DNA of 27,270 nt, from the NCBI GenBank assembly GCA_016763335.1, contig JAESUD010000133.1, forward strand, positions 1 to 27,270, given 5' to 3'. Made by a program: the position numbers and the translations under genes. Origin of the DNA: Emcibacteraceae bacterium. GTDB taxonomy: Bacteria; Pseudomonadota; Alphaproteobacteria; Sphingomonadales; Emcibacteraceae. Positions within the stretch are counted from its first letter, which is position 1. The number at the start of each line of letters is the position of its first letter. The notes below the pieces were generated by a model that was given only the letters and a program-made list of their open reading frames with translations, made no database searches and was not told the DNA's origin. Below, in pieces: positions 7,637 to 16,563 of the stretch.

Positions 7637-8968
7637 ATGGCAACTATAAAAGAGCTAAAAAAGGATGTCGAAAAATATCATAATGACATAAAAACAATGT
7701 CAGAAGAATATGAGAAGTTATTAAATGACGAAAAACAAAGCCTAACAAAATTAAATGATAACTTGATTAAGTCAAAGGAATTATTAAAAGAAGTTTCTGA
7801 GAATCTAGTCAAAAGTAAGAATGTAAATAATGAGCAAAGCTCACTTCAACGAGCAATAAAGAATGCACAAAGTGATGCTACAAAAAAGTTTAATTTAGCG
7901 TCTACTAAGTCGTCTAGAGCCGAAGATTTATTGACTAAGGCAATAGAAAATAATAAAAATTTATCAAAAATATCGGAGTCAGTAAGTAAGTCGAAGAGTG
8001 ATGTTGATACGAATAAGAAATTGGTAAATGATTTACTTAAGGAGATAAAAGATACAATCATTGAGTTGAACAAAAATGAAAAATCTGTAACAAAAAATTT
8101 GAATTCACTTTCAACTAAGTACAGTGAAATTAATGATATGCATCGGGACTTATTATATGATGGGACAGATGAAAACGATGTAGCGATAGTGAGTTTAGAA
8201 AGTAAAATTCACACGATGATTGAAAAAATAAATGAAGAATTTACAGATATTCAATCAAAGAACGAAAAAATAGCCATTACTAATGATCTTTTTTTAGAAG
8301 AAAGAGAAAAAGAATTTAAGCAGTCTAGAAAAACATTAGAAGATGAAATTAAATCTTTGTTACCAAATGCAGCAACCGCTGGGCTGGCATATTCATATTT
8401 TGATGCAAAAAGTCGTTATGGCGCAGTTCCTAATAGATACCCTAGTGAGGGTTTTTTGATTAATATCTACAATTACTTTCGTCATTTATTTTCTAATCGT
8501 ATCCCGATAGCATTTAGTTACATTTTATTTATTGCGCCCATAGGAATTATAGTTTTTCTTTTCTTTGATTATATTGATCAAATTTCTGTACTATATGAAA
8601 AAATAAAATCGAATGATAACCTATACCGTTCTCTTTGGGTTATTTTCGCAGCAAGAATTTTCATTAGTATTCCTTTAGCATACCTGAGTTGGTTTGGAAT
8701 GATTACTATTCAATCTTCAAGAAGGCTCTACGAAGAATATAATCACAAGCAACGTGTTATGGAATTATATCAAGGCTTTAAAGATGAATTGGGAGCTCAG
8801 AAATACAAAGAACTTCATAAAGAACTCTTAAAAATATTATTAGAGGTAGTAAAGGATAAGCCATCTCTTGTTTTAAATGAATTTGATGAAGCAACAAGGA
8901 AATCAATTTTATCCGAAGTATTTAAGAAAGATAACGAAAGTGGAGAGAAATATCCAGAGAACTCTTAA
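7637..8968 (+). CDS. Unrecognised coiled-coil membrane protein, AT-rich gene
   Basis: 443-residue protein I cannot place in a named family. Residues 1-240 are almost entirely charged, heptad-like helix rich in Lys, Glu, Asn and Ser (long coiled coil). Two hydrophobic segments follow at about 294-310 and 333-358, then a charged C-terminal helical tail containing S-S-R-R-L-Y-E-E-Y. No signal peptide is seen, so the coiled coil is probably cytoplasmic and tethered to the inner membrane by a hairpin. Base composition is clearly more AT-rich than the neighbours, with AAA, AAT and TTA codons dominant, which suggests horizontal acquisition. GGGGAGA before ATG supports the start. Its stop codon overlaps the stop of the converging outer-membrane gene. 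It could be a membrane effector or scaffold, but nothing in the sequence proves a function. Confidence 0.8.
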   Translation: MATIKELKKDVEKYHNDIKTMSEEYEKLLNDEKQSLTKLNDNLIKSKELLKEVSENLVKSKNVNNEQSSLQRAIKNAQSDATKKFNLASTKSSRAEDLLTKAIENNKNLSKISESVSKSKSDVDTNKKLVNDLLKEIKDTIIELNKNEKSVTKNLNSLSTKYSEINDMHRDLLYDGTDENDVAIVSLESKIHTMIEKINEEFTDIQSKNEKIAITNDLFLEEREKEFKQSRKTLEDEIKSLLPNAATAGLAYSYFDAKSRYGAVPNRYPSEGFLINIYNYFRHLFSNRIPIAFSYILFIAPIGIIVFLFFDYIDQISVLYEKIKSNDNLYRSLWVIFAARIFISIPLAYLSWFGMITIQSSRRLYEEYNHKQRVMELYQGFKDELGAQKYKELHKELLKILLEVVKDKPSLVLNEFDEATRKSILSEVFKKDNESGEKYPENS

Positions 8969-9852
8969 AATTTATATCGGATTTGTGTACCAACGCCGTA
9001 ATCTGTGGTTACGTTATTTAGACCAACTACGCCGTATATGTTTAAACCCCAGTGATCGTCAAGTTGGACGTCGGTATAGGCGAAGATTTCTTTAGGGGAG
9101 TTGAAGCCCGGTGTAGCGCTTTCTCGGTATTCGTAACTGACGCCGATACTGGTATCAAGGGTAAGGTAATATGAAAGGCCGACCGACGCGAAGAAACTAT
9201 TTTGTAGATCGTAAAGGTGGGTTTCTCCGACGAAACGATACCCAACTGTTGCAAAGGGCATTAGATTACCGATTAAATATGACACATCGGCTTTTAGCAT
9301 GTAATCAACTTTGCCTGTGCCTAATCCTTTAGTCTCGTCAGCAGTTGGTATTGTAATGCGTGCTGTCAGATCGATATAGAAATCGTTGCTATAAGGGTTT
9401 TCAATTGAATATGTGGCAGAAAGATAAACATCACCAAAACCATTTTTCCGCGAGCTTACGAACCTATCCGTACCCGTCAACATTACGTCAGTAACAAGTG
9501 GTGCGCCTTCAACGGCAGTAATAACATTTTTCGGAGCCGCAAAAGAAATATAGCCACTGCTGGCTTTAAAGCTCCATGATTCTGTGGAATATTTCATGCT
9601 ATAAGGGATATAACTAATGTTGGTATTTGCCGGCAGGTTAAATTTTCCACTGCTGTAATCATATCCAGTGGTAAAGGTTAACTCATTTTTATTATATATT
9701 GGAACGGCAATATAATCTTCATTGATTGAAGCTTCGTCGAATGCTGGTTTTTCATCTGCTGTTTTTATTATCACAGCATTTTGTGCATAAGTAGGGCTAA
9801 TTGATAGGCCCAGTATTACCATTGATACGATTTGTATTTTTTTATATGACAT
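8965..9852 (-). CDS. Outer-membrane beta-barrel protein (MetA-pathway transporter-like)
   Basis: 295-residue protein with a Sec signal peptide (hydrophobic residues 8-20, likely cleavage after TYA at 21-23). The mature part is a run of amphipathic beta strands with alternating aromatic residues, and it ends in RYKF, the terminal Phe used as a barrel-assembly signal. The pattern, including the G-F-G-D-V-Y-L-S segment and a predicted long barrel of about twelve strands, resembles the phenol MetA-pathway / transporter OMP group (PF13557); this assignment is by eye. The ribosome site is weak. It is divergent from the OprP-type porin across a 538-base AT-rich gap. Confidence 0.75.
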   Translation of the reverse strand: MSYKKIQIVSMVILGLSISPTYAQNAVIIKTADEKPAFDEASINEDYIAVPIYNKNELTFTTGYDYSSGKFNLPANTNISYIPYSMKYSTESWSFKASSGYISFAAPKNVITAVEGAPLVTDVMLTGTDRFVSSRKNGFGDVYLSATYSIENPYSNDFYIDLTARITIPTADETKGLGTGKVDYMLKADVSYLIGNLMPFATVGYRFVGETHLYDLQNSFFASVGLSYYLTLDTSIGVSYEYRESATPGFNSPKEIFAYTDVQLDDHWGLNIYGVVGLNNVTTDYGVGTQIRYKF

Positions 9853-10008
9853 TTCAGTTATTTGCCTTATCCACCCAAATAAATAAATTAAACTCGATAT
9901 TCTATAAAAGATAAACCATAGTTGTTTATTTGTAATTAATTTTATAGTTTTTTTTCAAGATAATTTAAACATTTTTTTCCAAAATTACATAAAACATTGC
10001 ATTATGAC

Positions 10009-10039
10009 AAAAAAAAGGCGACCACATAATTGGGTCGCC
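10009..10039 (-). terminator. Second orphan terminator-like hairpin on the - strand
   Basis: GGCGACC (10017-10023) pairs perfectly with GGTCGCC (10033-10039) around a nine-base loop. On the - strand eight T follow. No - strand gene lies just upstream; the next gene in that direction starts 157 bases downstream. On the + strand the hairpin is followed by CAAGT, as in the hairpin at 4344-4387, and then by a GGGGGAGGAAA purine tract. Confidence 0.6.
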
Positions 10040-10272
10040 CAAGTTTGGGGGAGGAAATAATCAATATAAAGATTAGGCAGAATTTGTTTACAAAAGGTTA
10101 ATTTATTTTAGCAATGCCTTAATAAACTAATGATTGCATAAAACAGAACTAGGAAACTTAATATTTTAGTAATGGTTTCAAGTAATTAAAGATAAACGTG
10201 TTTAAAATTTTTTTATTTATAATAACCTTTTTTTTAAAGTTTTCTGAAAATTTTAAAAAAGTTTTCTCCGAC

Positions 10273-10301
10273 TCACCTAAATAATTTTTATTAACAGGTG
10301 A
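10273..10301. repeat. Inverted repeat upstream of the porin gene
   Basis: TCACCT and AGGTGA are exact inverted arms separated by 17 A/T-rich bases that contain a nested AATAA/TTATT pair. It may be an operator or a transcript hairpin for the porin; there is no direct proof. Confidence 0.4.
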
Positions 10302-10328
10302 TTTTAAAGTCTAATTCTAAACTACTGC

Positions 10329-10356
10329 TTGACGAAGCGCCATCAATCGTTAATTT
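10329..10356 (+). promoter_or_regulatory. Weak candidate promoter of the porin gene
   Basis: TTGACG, a 16-base spacer and TAATTT. The -35 is good and the -10 poor (three of six matches), about 35 bases before the porin ATG. Confidence 0.3.
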
Positions 10357-10390
10357 TGAAAATGCAATAATATTACATTGGGTATGATCT

Positions 10391-11767
10391 ATGAATTTGA
10401 AGAATGGTTTTTTGGGATTAAGCACGTGCGTGTTTATGGTTGGTATCGGGGACCAACCCCTTCTTGCTCAGGAAACAGAAACAAAACTGGATGATCAATT
10501 TGATATGCCAGATGTAAGAGTACTTCAAAAACAAATAGATGATTTAAAAGCCAGAGTTGATCAGCTAAATAACGGAACAGTTTTTGTTGGTGGAAATCCT
10601 ATAAAAGACACAATAAATAACAGTCCTTTATTAACCTGGAATCCAGGACCAATTCTCACATCGGCCGATAAGAAATTTTCATTTAGAATGAGTGGACGTA
10701 TTACTTATGATTATGCATCGGTAAGTTTTAAAGATGAAAATGGTATAACGCGGCCAAATGAGAAAATAAATGGTGTGGGCCTTCGTCATCTGGAAACGGG
10801 TTTTCGCGGTAAGATGTTTGGTGACTTTAATTATCGGGTGGCTGTGAAATTTGTCGATAATGAAGTTGATGTCAAACTAGCATATGTTGATTATAACTTT
10901 GGAAATACGCAAATCGTTCTCGGGCAAACAAGAACCTATAATACACTTGATAAATTAACCCCGCCCCATAATCATGCCTTTGCGGAACGGGCATCATTTA
11001 TCAATTCATTAAGGATAAACCCGCGTGTCGGGGTAGGGATTAGCCATCATGGTGATAATTGGTCAGTGAGTGGTGGTTATTTTTTTGAAAATGCTAATAG
11101 TACCAATAATTCGATCGACGATAATAATATGGCGTCTGCGAGAATAACGTATAGTCCTAAGTTTGAGAATGGCATTGGTCTTCATTTTGGTGGCTCGACA
11201 TTCTACCGAAATGAAAATGGCAATGCTTTCGATCATAAATATAGTACACGCCCATTTGCAAAGCAGGGTGATCTAAAACCGCTCTCATCACAGATATTCA
11301 ATATAACCAGTGAAACTTTTTATAACGGCGAATTTGCCGCCACTTATAAATCTTTTGGCTTTCAATCAGAATATGGTGTGATTAAAAACAAACTTGGTAA
11401 TGGGGAAATATTAACCGCACACTCACCATCATATGAAGGCGGGTATGTTGAAGTCAGTTTCTTCCCAACAGGTGCGCAGCGGACCATTGACGGTAAAGAT
11501 GGTCGATATGATAAGGTAAAAATAGATAACCCGGTAGGCGCAGGTGGCATGGGAGAAGTCAGACTTGCCGCGCGTTATGATGTTGCAGACTTTACCCATG
11601 AAACATTTGGCAGAAAACAGAAATCAATTATTTTCGGGGCCGATTGGTATCTTAATGCTGTAATGAAAATTCAGGGTAATTATGCTCATTCGATTATCAA
11701 AAATTCTATAAATATCAAAACAGATGTCGTTGATACATTTAATATGAGATTTATGTTTAATTTCTAA
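10391..11767 (+). CDS. OprP/OprO-type outer-membrane porin
   Basis: 458-residue porin resembling the phosphate-selective porin O/P family (PF07396). A signal peptide ends near LLA/Q at residue 26. A short coiled coil follows at about 44-60 (repeating V-L-Q-K-Q-I-D-D-L-K pattern), typical of the periplasmic N-terminal extension in this family. From about residue 75, amphipathic strands run to the C-terminus, which ends in FMFNF with a terminal Phe. The G-R-I-T-Y-D-Y segment near 98-104 is the usual first barrel strand. Anion or polyphosphate uptake is the family expectation, but selectivity cannot be read from sequence, and there is no pst or pho gene nearby. The start lacks a strong ribosome site; it is kept because it gives a complete signal peptide. 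Confidence 0.85.
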   Translation: MNLKNGFLGLSTCVFMVGIGDQPLLAQETETKLDDQFDMPDVRVLQKQIDDLKARVDQLNNGTVFVGGNPIKDTINNSPLLTWNPGPILTSADKKFSFRMSGRITYDYASVSFKDENGITRPNEKINGVGLRHLETGFRGKMFGDFNYRVAVKFVDNEVDVKLAYVDYNFGNTQIVLGQTRTYNTLDKLTPPHNHAFAERASFINSLRINPRVGVGISHHGDNWSVSGGYFFENANSTNNSIDDNNMASARITYSPKFENGIGLHFGGSTFYRNENGNAFDHKYSTRPFAKQGDLKPLSSQIFNITSETFYNGEFAATYKSFGFQSEYGVIKNKLGNGEILTAHSPSYEGGYVEVSFFPTGAQRTIDGKDGRYDKVKIDNPVGAGGMGEVRLAARYDVADFTHETFGRKQKSIIFGADWYLNAVMKIQGNYAHSIIKNSINIKTDVVDTFNMRFMFNF

Positions 11768-11897
11768 TAAATTCTATTTTTATCATAAAAAATGCATATT
11801 ATTTTGTTTTTTAGGTAATCAATAGAATTATTAACTAGATATAAAAAATTAAATATGATATTTGCAATGCACTTTTATATATTGAGTAGCATGGATA

Positions 11898-12383
11898 ATG
11901 GATATAAATCTGCAAAAACATTCGGATAATGGTGAAGTAGAAGCGCTGCTTGACACATCATTTGGTCAGGACCGTCATAAAAAAGCAGCTTATAGCTTGC
12001 GAGAAGGTGTCGCGGCGATAAGCGAGCTATCATTTATCATCCGAAAAGATAGTTATCTCATTGCAACTTTGCGATTTTGGCCTGTGAAGCTAGGAAAGTA
12101 TGATTTGTTATTACTTGGGCCGATTGCAGTACTTCCATCGCTACAGGGTAAAGGTTACGGTATCACCATGATGGAATATGGACTTAAGCAGGCAAAAAAA
12201 CTTGGTCATAAACGCGTTATTCTTGTCGGGGAGGAAAGTTATTATTCACGCCTTGGGTTTAGCCGTAAATGTGCGAAAAGCATAATAATGCCTGGTCAGA
12301 ACGATGAAAGCAGATTGTTGGCGCTTGAATTGGTTGCGGGATCATTTTTTGGGATTAAAGGAATTATTTCAAAATATAATTAG
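11898..12383 (+). CDS. GNAT family N-acetyltransferase (YhbS-like)
   Basis: 161-residue GNAT acetyltransferase. Acetyl-CoA-binding motif A is clear: strand L-L-L-G-P-I-A-V at 71-78, then Gln83 to Gly88 (Q-G-K-G-Y-G), the pyrophosphate-binding loop, and the following helix. V-I-L-V-G and Y-Y-S-R-L-G-F segments match the YhbS-like predicted acetyltransferases. The acceptor substrate is unknown. The ribosome site is weak, and another ATG (11891) seven bases upstream is in a different frame. The GC content is nearer the genome average than the AT-rich gap before it. It stands alone between the porin and the DUF1285 operon. Confidence 0.85.
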   Translation: MDINLQKHSDNGEVEALLDTSFGQDRHKKAAYSLREGVAAISELSFIIRKDSYLIATLRFWPVKLGKYDLLLLGPIAVLPSLQGKGYGITMMEYGLKQAKKLGHKRVILVGEESYYSRLGFSRKCAKSIIMPGQNDESRLLALELVAGSFFGIKGIISKYN

Positions 12384-12442
12384 TAATAATTCTATCTTTA
12401 TATTGTCATAGTATTTTCATATAGTTGTTCTAGGAGTGAACT

Positions 12443-13009
12443 ATGACAGAATCTGATGAAACTAATCATGACTTATCCGGGTTTAGGCCTGATATATTTG
12501 CCTTAAAAGCACAAAAGGCAACTTCTGGTAAAGAACTGCCGCCAGTACATTTATGGAATCCAGATTTTTGCGGTGATATTGATATGCGTATTCGCCGTGA
12601 TGGAAGTTGGGATTATATGGGGACACCGATAACCCGAAAAAGAATGGTAAAACTGTTTTCAACTATATTAAGACGTGATGGCAAAGATTTTTTTCTTATC
12701 ACACCAGTTGAAAAGGTAGGCATTAAGGTTGATGATGCACCGTTTACTGCCATCGAAATGGACATAAACGCAGACCATATTATTTTTAAAACCAATGTTG
12801 ATGATTATGTGACGGCAGATGATGAACATCCCATCAAAGTAATTATTGATGTTAAAACGGGTGAACCGTCGCCCTATATAAGGGTAAGGGATAGTCTTGA
12901 CGCATTAATAACAAGGAGTGTTTTTTATCAGCTTGCCGACATTGCCGTTGAACATGATGGAAAGCACGGCGTTTGGAGTGGGGGATGCTTTTTTCCGCTA
13001 GATGCATAA
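12443..13009 (+). CDS. DUF1285 family protein
   Basis: 188-residue protein of the DUF1285 family (PF06938). It carries the family-typical segments P-P-V-H-L-W-N-P-D-F-C-G-D-I-D at 33-47, D-G-S-W at 53-56, G-T-P-I-T-R-K at 60-66 and the T-P-V-E-K-V-G-I stretch near 92-99. The biochemical role is unknown. Its place directly before the CoA-pyrophosphatase and CCA-adding genes matches an order I associate with alphaproteobacterial genomes and suggests a link to nucleotide or RNA metabolism, by context only. TAGGAGTGAAC precedes the ATG, a strong ribosome site. The stop lies 14 bases before the next start, so it is the first gene of an operon. Confidence 0.88.
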   Translation: MTESDETNHDLSGFRPDIFALKAQKATSGKELPPVHLWNPDFCGDIDMRIRRDGSWDYMGTPITRKRMVKLFSTILRRDGKDFFLITPVEKVGIKVDDAPFTAIEMDINADHIIFKTNVDDYVTADDEHPIKVIIDVKTGEPSPYIRVRDSLDALITRSVFYQLADIAVEHDGKHGVWSGGCFFPLDA

Positions 13010-13023
13010 TTAAGGATGGTTAA

Positions 13024-13716
13024 ATGAAAAGTCATATTAATAAATTGTTTGTACGCCATGATCCGATTATGCGGCGGGCACTTACACCGGCGGAGGCGCG
13101 GGTTTGGTTGCGGCCTACTAACGGTGATCATTCGTTATATCGTCCCGGCAACATTTTTAACGATCAGAATAATTTTATCAGTGAGCTTCCCTTAAAAGCA
13201 TCCGCAGTTCTTGTACCAATTGTTGTTAGAGGGGGTGATCTTTCAATTATGCTAACGAAAAGATCAACCCAGCTTAAAAGTCACAGCGGGCAGGTGAGCT
13301 TTCCCGGTGGGCGTTGTGATGATGGTGACTTACATGCGATGGAAACGGCATTGCGTGAAGCGAGGGAAGAAATAAACCTTCCCGAGAGCCATGTTGAGGT
13401 AATTGGTGCCATGGAAGATTATGAAACGGTAACCGGATATAGTGTTGCGCCAGTCGTAGGGTTTGTGAACCCTGATTTTGAAATAATCAGGCAAGAAAGC
13501 GAAGTGGCAGACGTTTTTGAGGTGCCACTTGATTATATTCTTGACGAAAAAAACCATATCATTGAAAGTATTATGTGGCAGGGTACGAAGCGCCATTATT
13601 ATGTTTTTCCACCGATAAATGAAAAAGGTGAAAATTATAAAATATGGGGGGCGACAGCGGCAATGCTTGTAAGGTTTGCCAGATTGGTCAATGAAAGTGA
13701 AAAAATTGCAGCTTAA
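13024..13716 (+). CDS. Nudix CoA pyrophosphatase-like hydrolase
   Basis: 230-residue Nudix hydrolase of the CoA diphosphatase group, which cleaves CoA and its derivatives to 3',5'-ADP and phosphopantetheine. The NuCoA motif is visible at about 78-96 (T-K-R-S ... H-S-G-Q-V-S-F-P-G-G), and the Nudix helix runs on with R111-E112-A-R-E115-E116, whose glutamates bind metal. The Gly that normally follows E-E-x is Asn here (E-E-I-N-L), a small departure. AAGGATGGTTAA precedes the ATG. The gene overlaps the start of the CCA-adding gene by 26 bases, so the two are probably translationally coupled. Confidence 0.88.
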   Translation: MKSHINKLFVRHDPIMRRALTPAEARVWLRPTNGDHSLYRPGNIFNDQNNFISELPLKASAVLVPIVVRGGDLSIMLTKRSTQLKSHSGQVSFPGGRCDDGDLHAMETALREAREEINLPESHVEVIGAMEDYETVTGYSVAPVVGFVNPDFEIIRQESEVADVFEVPLDYILDEKNHIIESIMWQGTKRHYYVFPPINEKGENYKIWGATAAMLVRFARLVNESEKIAA

Positions 13717-14875
13717 TATCGATGATGAAGTATGGTTGAAGAACCCCGACTTAAGATCACTAATGACAATTTTAAACCAGGATTCTGGTCATGCGAGGAT
13801 CGTTGGCGGTGCTGTTAGGGATGCGCTGCTTAATATATTTCGCAAACAAAAACGTAAAATTGGCGACATTGACATTGCATCGACACTCAGTCCGCAAGAA
13901 AATATTTCTTTGCTGGAAAAAGCAGGTATTACCGTTGTTCCAACGGGTATTAAACACGGTACAATTACAGTTATTATTAATAAAAAACCTTTTGAAATAA
14001 CGACTTTACGCCGTGATATCAGCACGGACGGTCGTCATGCGGAAGTGGAATATACAAAAGGCTGGAACGAGGACGCGAAACGTAGAGACTTTACCATTAA
14101 TGCATTATATTTAGATATTGACGGCAGTATTTATGACCCGCTTGACGGACTTAAAGACATTAAATCTGCGAAAGTTCGCTTCATCGGCAATGCAAATAAA
14201 CGCATTGAGGAAGATGCGCTGAGGATATTACGCTTTTTCCGCTTTTCCTCGGAAATTGAAGTGGGGGCTATTGATGAACAAGGCATGCTTGCGTGTGTCG
14301 AGCTTAAAGAAATGATTAATGGTCTTTCCGGCGAGCGAATAAATCAGGAATTAAAAAAAACATTGCTTTCAAAACGGGCGAGTCAGATCATTCCGCTTCT
14401 TGCGACGATTGGTTTGCTTAGGGTTATTTTGCCTGAATATGATGGTTATGATAATTATAAAAAATATGTAAAACGTGAAAAGAAACATAAATTGAAAGAT
14501 TTTATGGGCAGACTTTCAAGCCTTTTACCGCGTAATGAAAAGATAATTATTCAAGTATCCAAAAGACTCAAACTTTCAAATAAACAACGTGATCAGTTGA
14601 CTGCGTTTTCTCGTGAATATAAAAGTCACGACCTGCGCATGAAAACTCTACGGCGGGTTATATATCAATATGGCAGAAAAACCGTCATTCATAACTTACT
14701 GCGTCTTGGCACACTTGATGAAAAGGCACTTAATTATATAAATGATTATGTGGTGCCGGAATTACCGGTAAGCGGCAAAGATCTCATTAAACAAGGATGG
14801 AGCGAGGGGACGGAAATGGGAGCGGAATTAAAAAGGATTGAACAGCAATGGATCAATAGTGATTTTACGGTTTAA
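13691..14875 (+). CDS. cca: CCA-adding tRNA nucleotidyltransferase
   Basis: 394-residue class II tRNA nucleotidyltransferase, which builds or repairs the 3' CCA end of tRNA. From the chosen ATG: nucleotide-binding loop V-G-G-A-V-R-D at 38-44, catalytic metal carboxylates Asp59 and Asp61 in G-D-I-D-I-A, and the R-R-D-F-T-I-N-A-L motif at 131-139 that recognises the incoming base. An in-frame TTG at 13676 would add five residues but is less likely than the ATG. The start lies inside the Nudix gene, so coupling is expected. The stop overlaps the end of the converging alpha/beta hydrolase by 11 bases. A CCA-adding rather than poly(A) role is judged from the overall motif set; an A-adding-only enzyme cannot be fully excluded. 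Confidence 0.9.
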   Translation: MKVKKLQLNIDDEVWLKNPDLRSLMTILNQDSGHARIVGGAVRDALLNIFRKQKRKIGDIDIASTLSPQENISLLEKAGITVVPTGIKHGTITVIINKKPFEITTLRRDISTDGRHAEVEYTKGWNEDAKRRDFTINALYLDIDGSIYDPLDGLKDIKSAKVRFIGNANKRIEEDALRILRFFRFSSEIEVGAIDEQGMLACVELKEMINGLSGERINQELKKTLLSKRASQIIPLLATIGLLRVILPEYDGYDNYKKYVKREKKHKLKDFMGRLSSLLPRNEKIIIQVSKRLKLSNKQRDQLTAFSREYKSHDLRMKTLRRVIYQYGRKTVIHNLLRLGTLDEKALNYINDYVVPELPVSGKDLIKQGWSEGTEMGAELKRIEQQWINSDFTV

Positions 14876-15716
14876 TAAAATCTAGCATGGCTGTAATGCT
14901 ATCTTTATGGTCCATCAATGTAGAATGGATCATTTTTACCAGTTTAAATTCATGGGGGATATCAAGACGGGTTTCGGCAACGGTAACAATACCATCATTG
15001 TCGCCCGGTAAAAGAGGGTTAAAACCGATATCATTTCCAAGTCCGCCGGCAATAATCAAAGTAGGGATCAATGGTTCACTTAGGGTTTTAATTTTTTGCG
15101 ATGGTAAAACATCCTGACCCGATTGGCCGGAAATAAACTGGTAAGTTTTCATGCGGTTAAAAAATTCAGCAATTTGTGCACCTTTATTAGGCGTGCCCAT
15201 CATGACGAGCTTATCAGCGGTAATGCCGTTCCACACCATCGAACGACTTAATATCTCTCTGGCAACAAGGCCGCCAAGGCTATGGGTAACAAAAGAAACT
15301 CTTTTGATGCCGATTAAATTTTCAAGTAAATGGCTAAAGTGTGTGGCGTGCTCGTCGACTCCCTCAAAAAGGGTGGCATAATTTAAGGAATGCGCCGCGT
15401 AGCCAGCATTTTTTAGAGCCAGTTTTGGCTTATCCATAATCCCGGCATGACGACCTAGGCCATGAATGAGTAAGACGAGATGATCACTTTCAAATTTTGC
15501 ATCAAGCTCATCAATCTTTTGCATACAGGCATCATAATCTGCAAGAAGAAGACGGCGTCTATTCCCGTCAAGCAGTCTGTACCTGCCAGTATTTACATTT
15601 TTTTGAATATGGTAATTGCCGCGTAAAATGACGTCGGTCCAAACATAACGACCACCAAGGTTGGTGATCTCATGTTTGAGTTGTTGCTCGAATTCATTCC
15701 AGCTCATTATTTCCAT
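14865..15716 (-). CDS. Alpha/beta hydrolase, lipase-like
   Basis: 283-residue alpha/beta hydrolase. The catalytic set can be read: HGLGRH at 85-90 forms the oxyanion region, the nucleophile is Ser146 in T-H-S-L-G-G, a probable acid lies at Asp239 or Asp241 in G-D-N-D-G, and the catalytic His is likely His264 in M-I-H-S-T-L-M. This order matches lipase-like or PGAP1-type esterases. No signal peptide is present, so it is probably cytoplasmic. The start overlaps the hemF stop; either the ATG at 15716 or a second at 15707 sharing one base with the hemF TAA could be used. It is the last gene of the trmL-hemF operon. The substrate is unknown. Confidence 0.82.
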   Translation of the reverse strand: MEIMSWNEFEQQLKHEITNLGGRYVWTDVILRGNYHIQKNVNTGRYRLLDGNRRRLLLADYDACMQKIDELDAKFESDHLVLLIHGLGRHAGIMDKPKLALKNAGYAAHSLNYATLFEGVDEHATHFSHLLENLIGIKRVSFVTHSLGGLVAREILSRSMVWNGITADKLVMMGTPNKGAQIAEFFNRMKTYQFISGQSGQDVLPSQKIKTLSEPLIPTLIIAGGLGNDIGFNPLLPGDNDGIVTVAETRLDIPHEFKLVKMIHSTLMDHKDSITAMLDFIKP

Positions 15717-16558
15717 TTTGCTTCCGGCGGTAATGACATCAAAATTGCGTCAACATTGCCCCCTGTTTTAAGGCCAAAGGCGGTTCCACGGTCATACACG
15801 AGGTTAAATTCTGCATATAAGCCTCTATAATATAACAGTTCTTCGCGTTCATCCTCGGTCCATTCCTCGTTTATATGACGGCGAACAAGGGCTGGATAAA
15901 TATCCTTAAAACTACGACCTACATCTTGAGTAAAGGCAAAATCTTTATCCCAGTTTTCGCTGAGTTGGTCATAAAAAATACCGCCTTCGCCGCGGGCGCG
16001 GTTACGGTGGGGAACATAAAAATATTCATCACACCATTTTTTAAATTTTGCGTAATAATCATCACCGTGGCGGTCACAGGCGGATTTTAATGCATTATGG
16101 AAATCTGCGGTATCCCGTTGGTTGGGCAAGGCAGTGTTAAGATCAGCGCCGCCGCCAAACCAGCCCCGGGTTGTGACAATGTGGCGCGTATTCATATGAA
16201 CAGCGGGAACTTTTGGGTTATGCATATGAGCGACAAGGGATATACCGCTGGCCCAAAAGCGCGGGTCTTTATCAGCGCCAGGTATCTGGGCGGCAAATTC
16301 CGGTGAAAATTCACCGTAAACTGTTGATACATTAACGCCAACTTTCTCAAATACTCTGCCTTTCATGACGGCCATGGTGCCACCACCTTTTTTTGGATCA
16401 TCGTCGCGGAACCATGACTTTCTCTCAAATCTTCCTGCTTCACGGCCAGCATTAACGCCGGTTAGCTCATCTTCTAATGCTTCAAAACTATCACAAATTT
16501 GATTTCGTAATTCTTCGAACCAATTTTTTGCTTTTTCTTTTTGATCTTCTGTGTTCAT
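15707..16558 (-). CDS. hemF: Aerobic coproporphyrinogen-III oxidase
   Basis: 283-residue HemF, the oxygen-dependent enzyme that converts coproporphyrinogen III to protoporphyrinogen IX in haem synthesis. Family blocks are present: the [11 protein letters not shown] stretch near 44-54, [10 protein letters not shown], the H-M-N-T-R-H motif near 120-125 and the signature [13 protein letters not shown]. After that signature the usual H-R-x-E-x-R-G reads [10 protein letters not shown], so the normally conserved Glu is Arg; this was checked in the bases. Length is near the family norm (about 300). The gene begins five bases after trmL and ends in an overlap with the hydrolase. Confidence 0.92.
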   Translation of the reverse strand: MNTEDQKEKAKNWFEELRNQICDSFEALEDELTGVNAGREAGRFERKSWFRDDDPKKGGGTMAVMKGRVFEKVGVNVSTVYGEFSPEFAAQIPGADKDPRFWASGISLVAHMHNPKVPAVHMNTRHIVTTRGWFGGGADLNTALPNQRDTADFHNALKSACDRHGDDYYAKFKKWCDEYFYVPHRNRARGEGGIFYDQLSENWDKDFAFTQDVGRSFKDIYPALVRRHINEEWTEDEREELLYYRGLYAEFNLVYDRGTAFGLKTGGNVDAILMSLPPEAKWK

Positions 16559-16563
16559 GGTCT

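Larger units (their letters stand above)
9853..10390. other. 538-base AT-rich intergenic region between divergent outer-membrane genes
   Basis: No gene found on either strand. It contains a - strand terminator-like hairpin (10009-10039) followed on the + strand by a purine-rich AAGTTTGGGGGAGGAAATAA, several A/T homopolymer tracts between about 10200 and 10265, an inverted repeat TCACCT/AGGTGA (10273-10301), and a weak candidate promoter for the porin. The A/T tracts could bend DNA or act as UP elements; this is inference. Confidence 0.6.
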
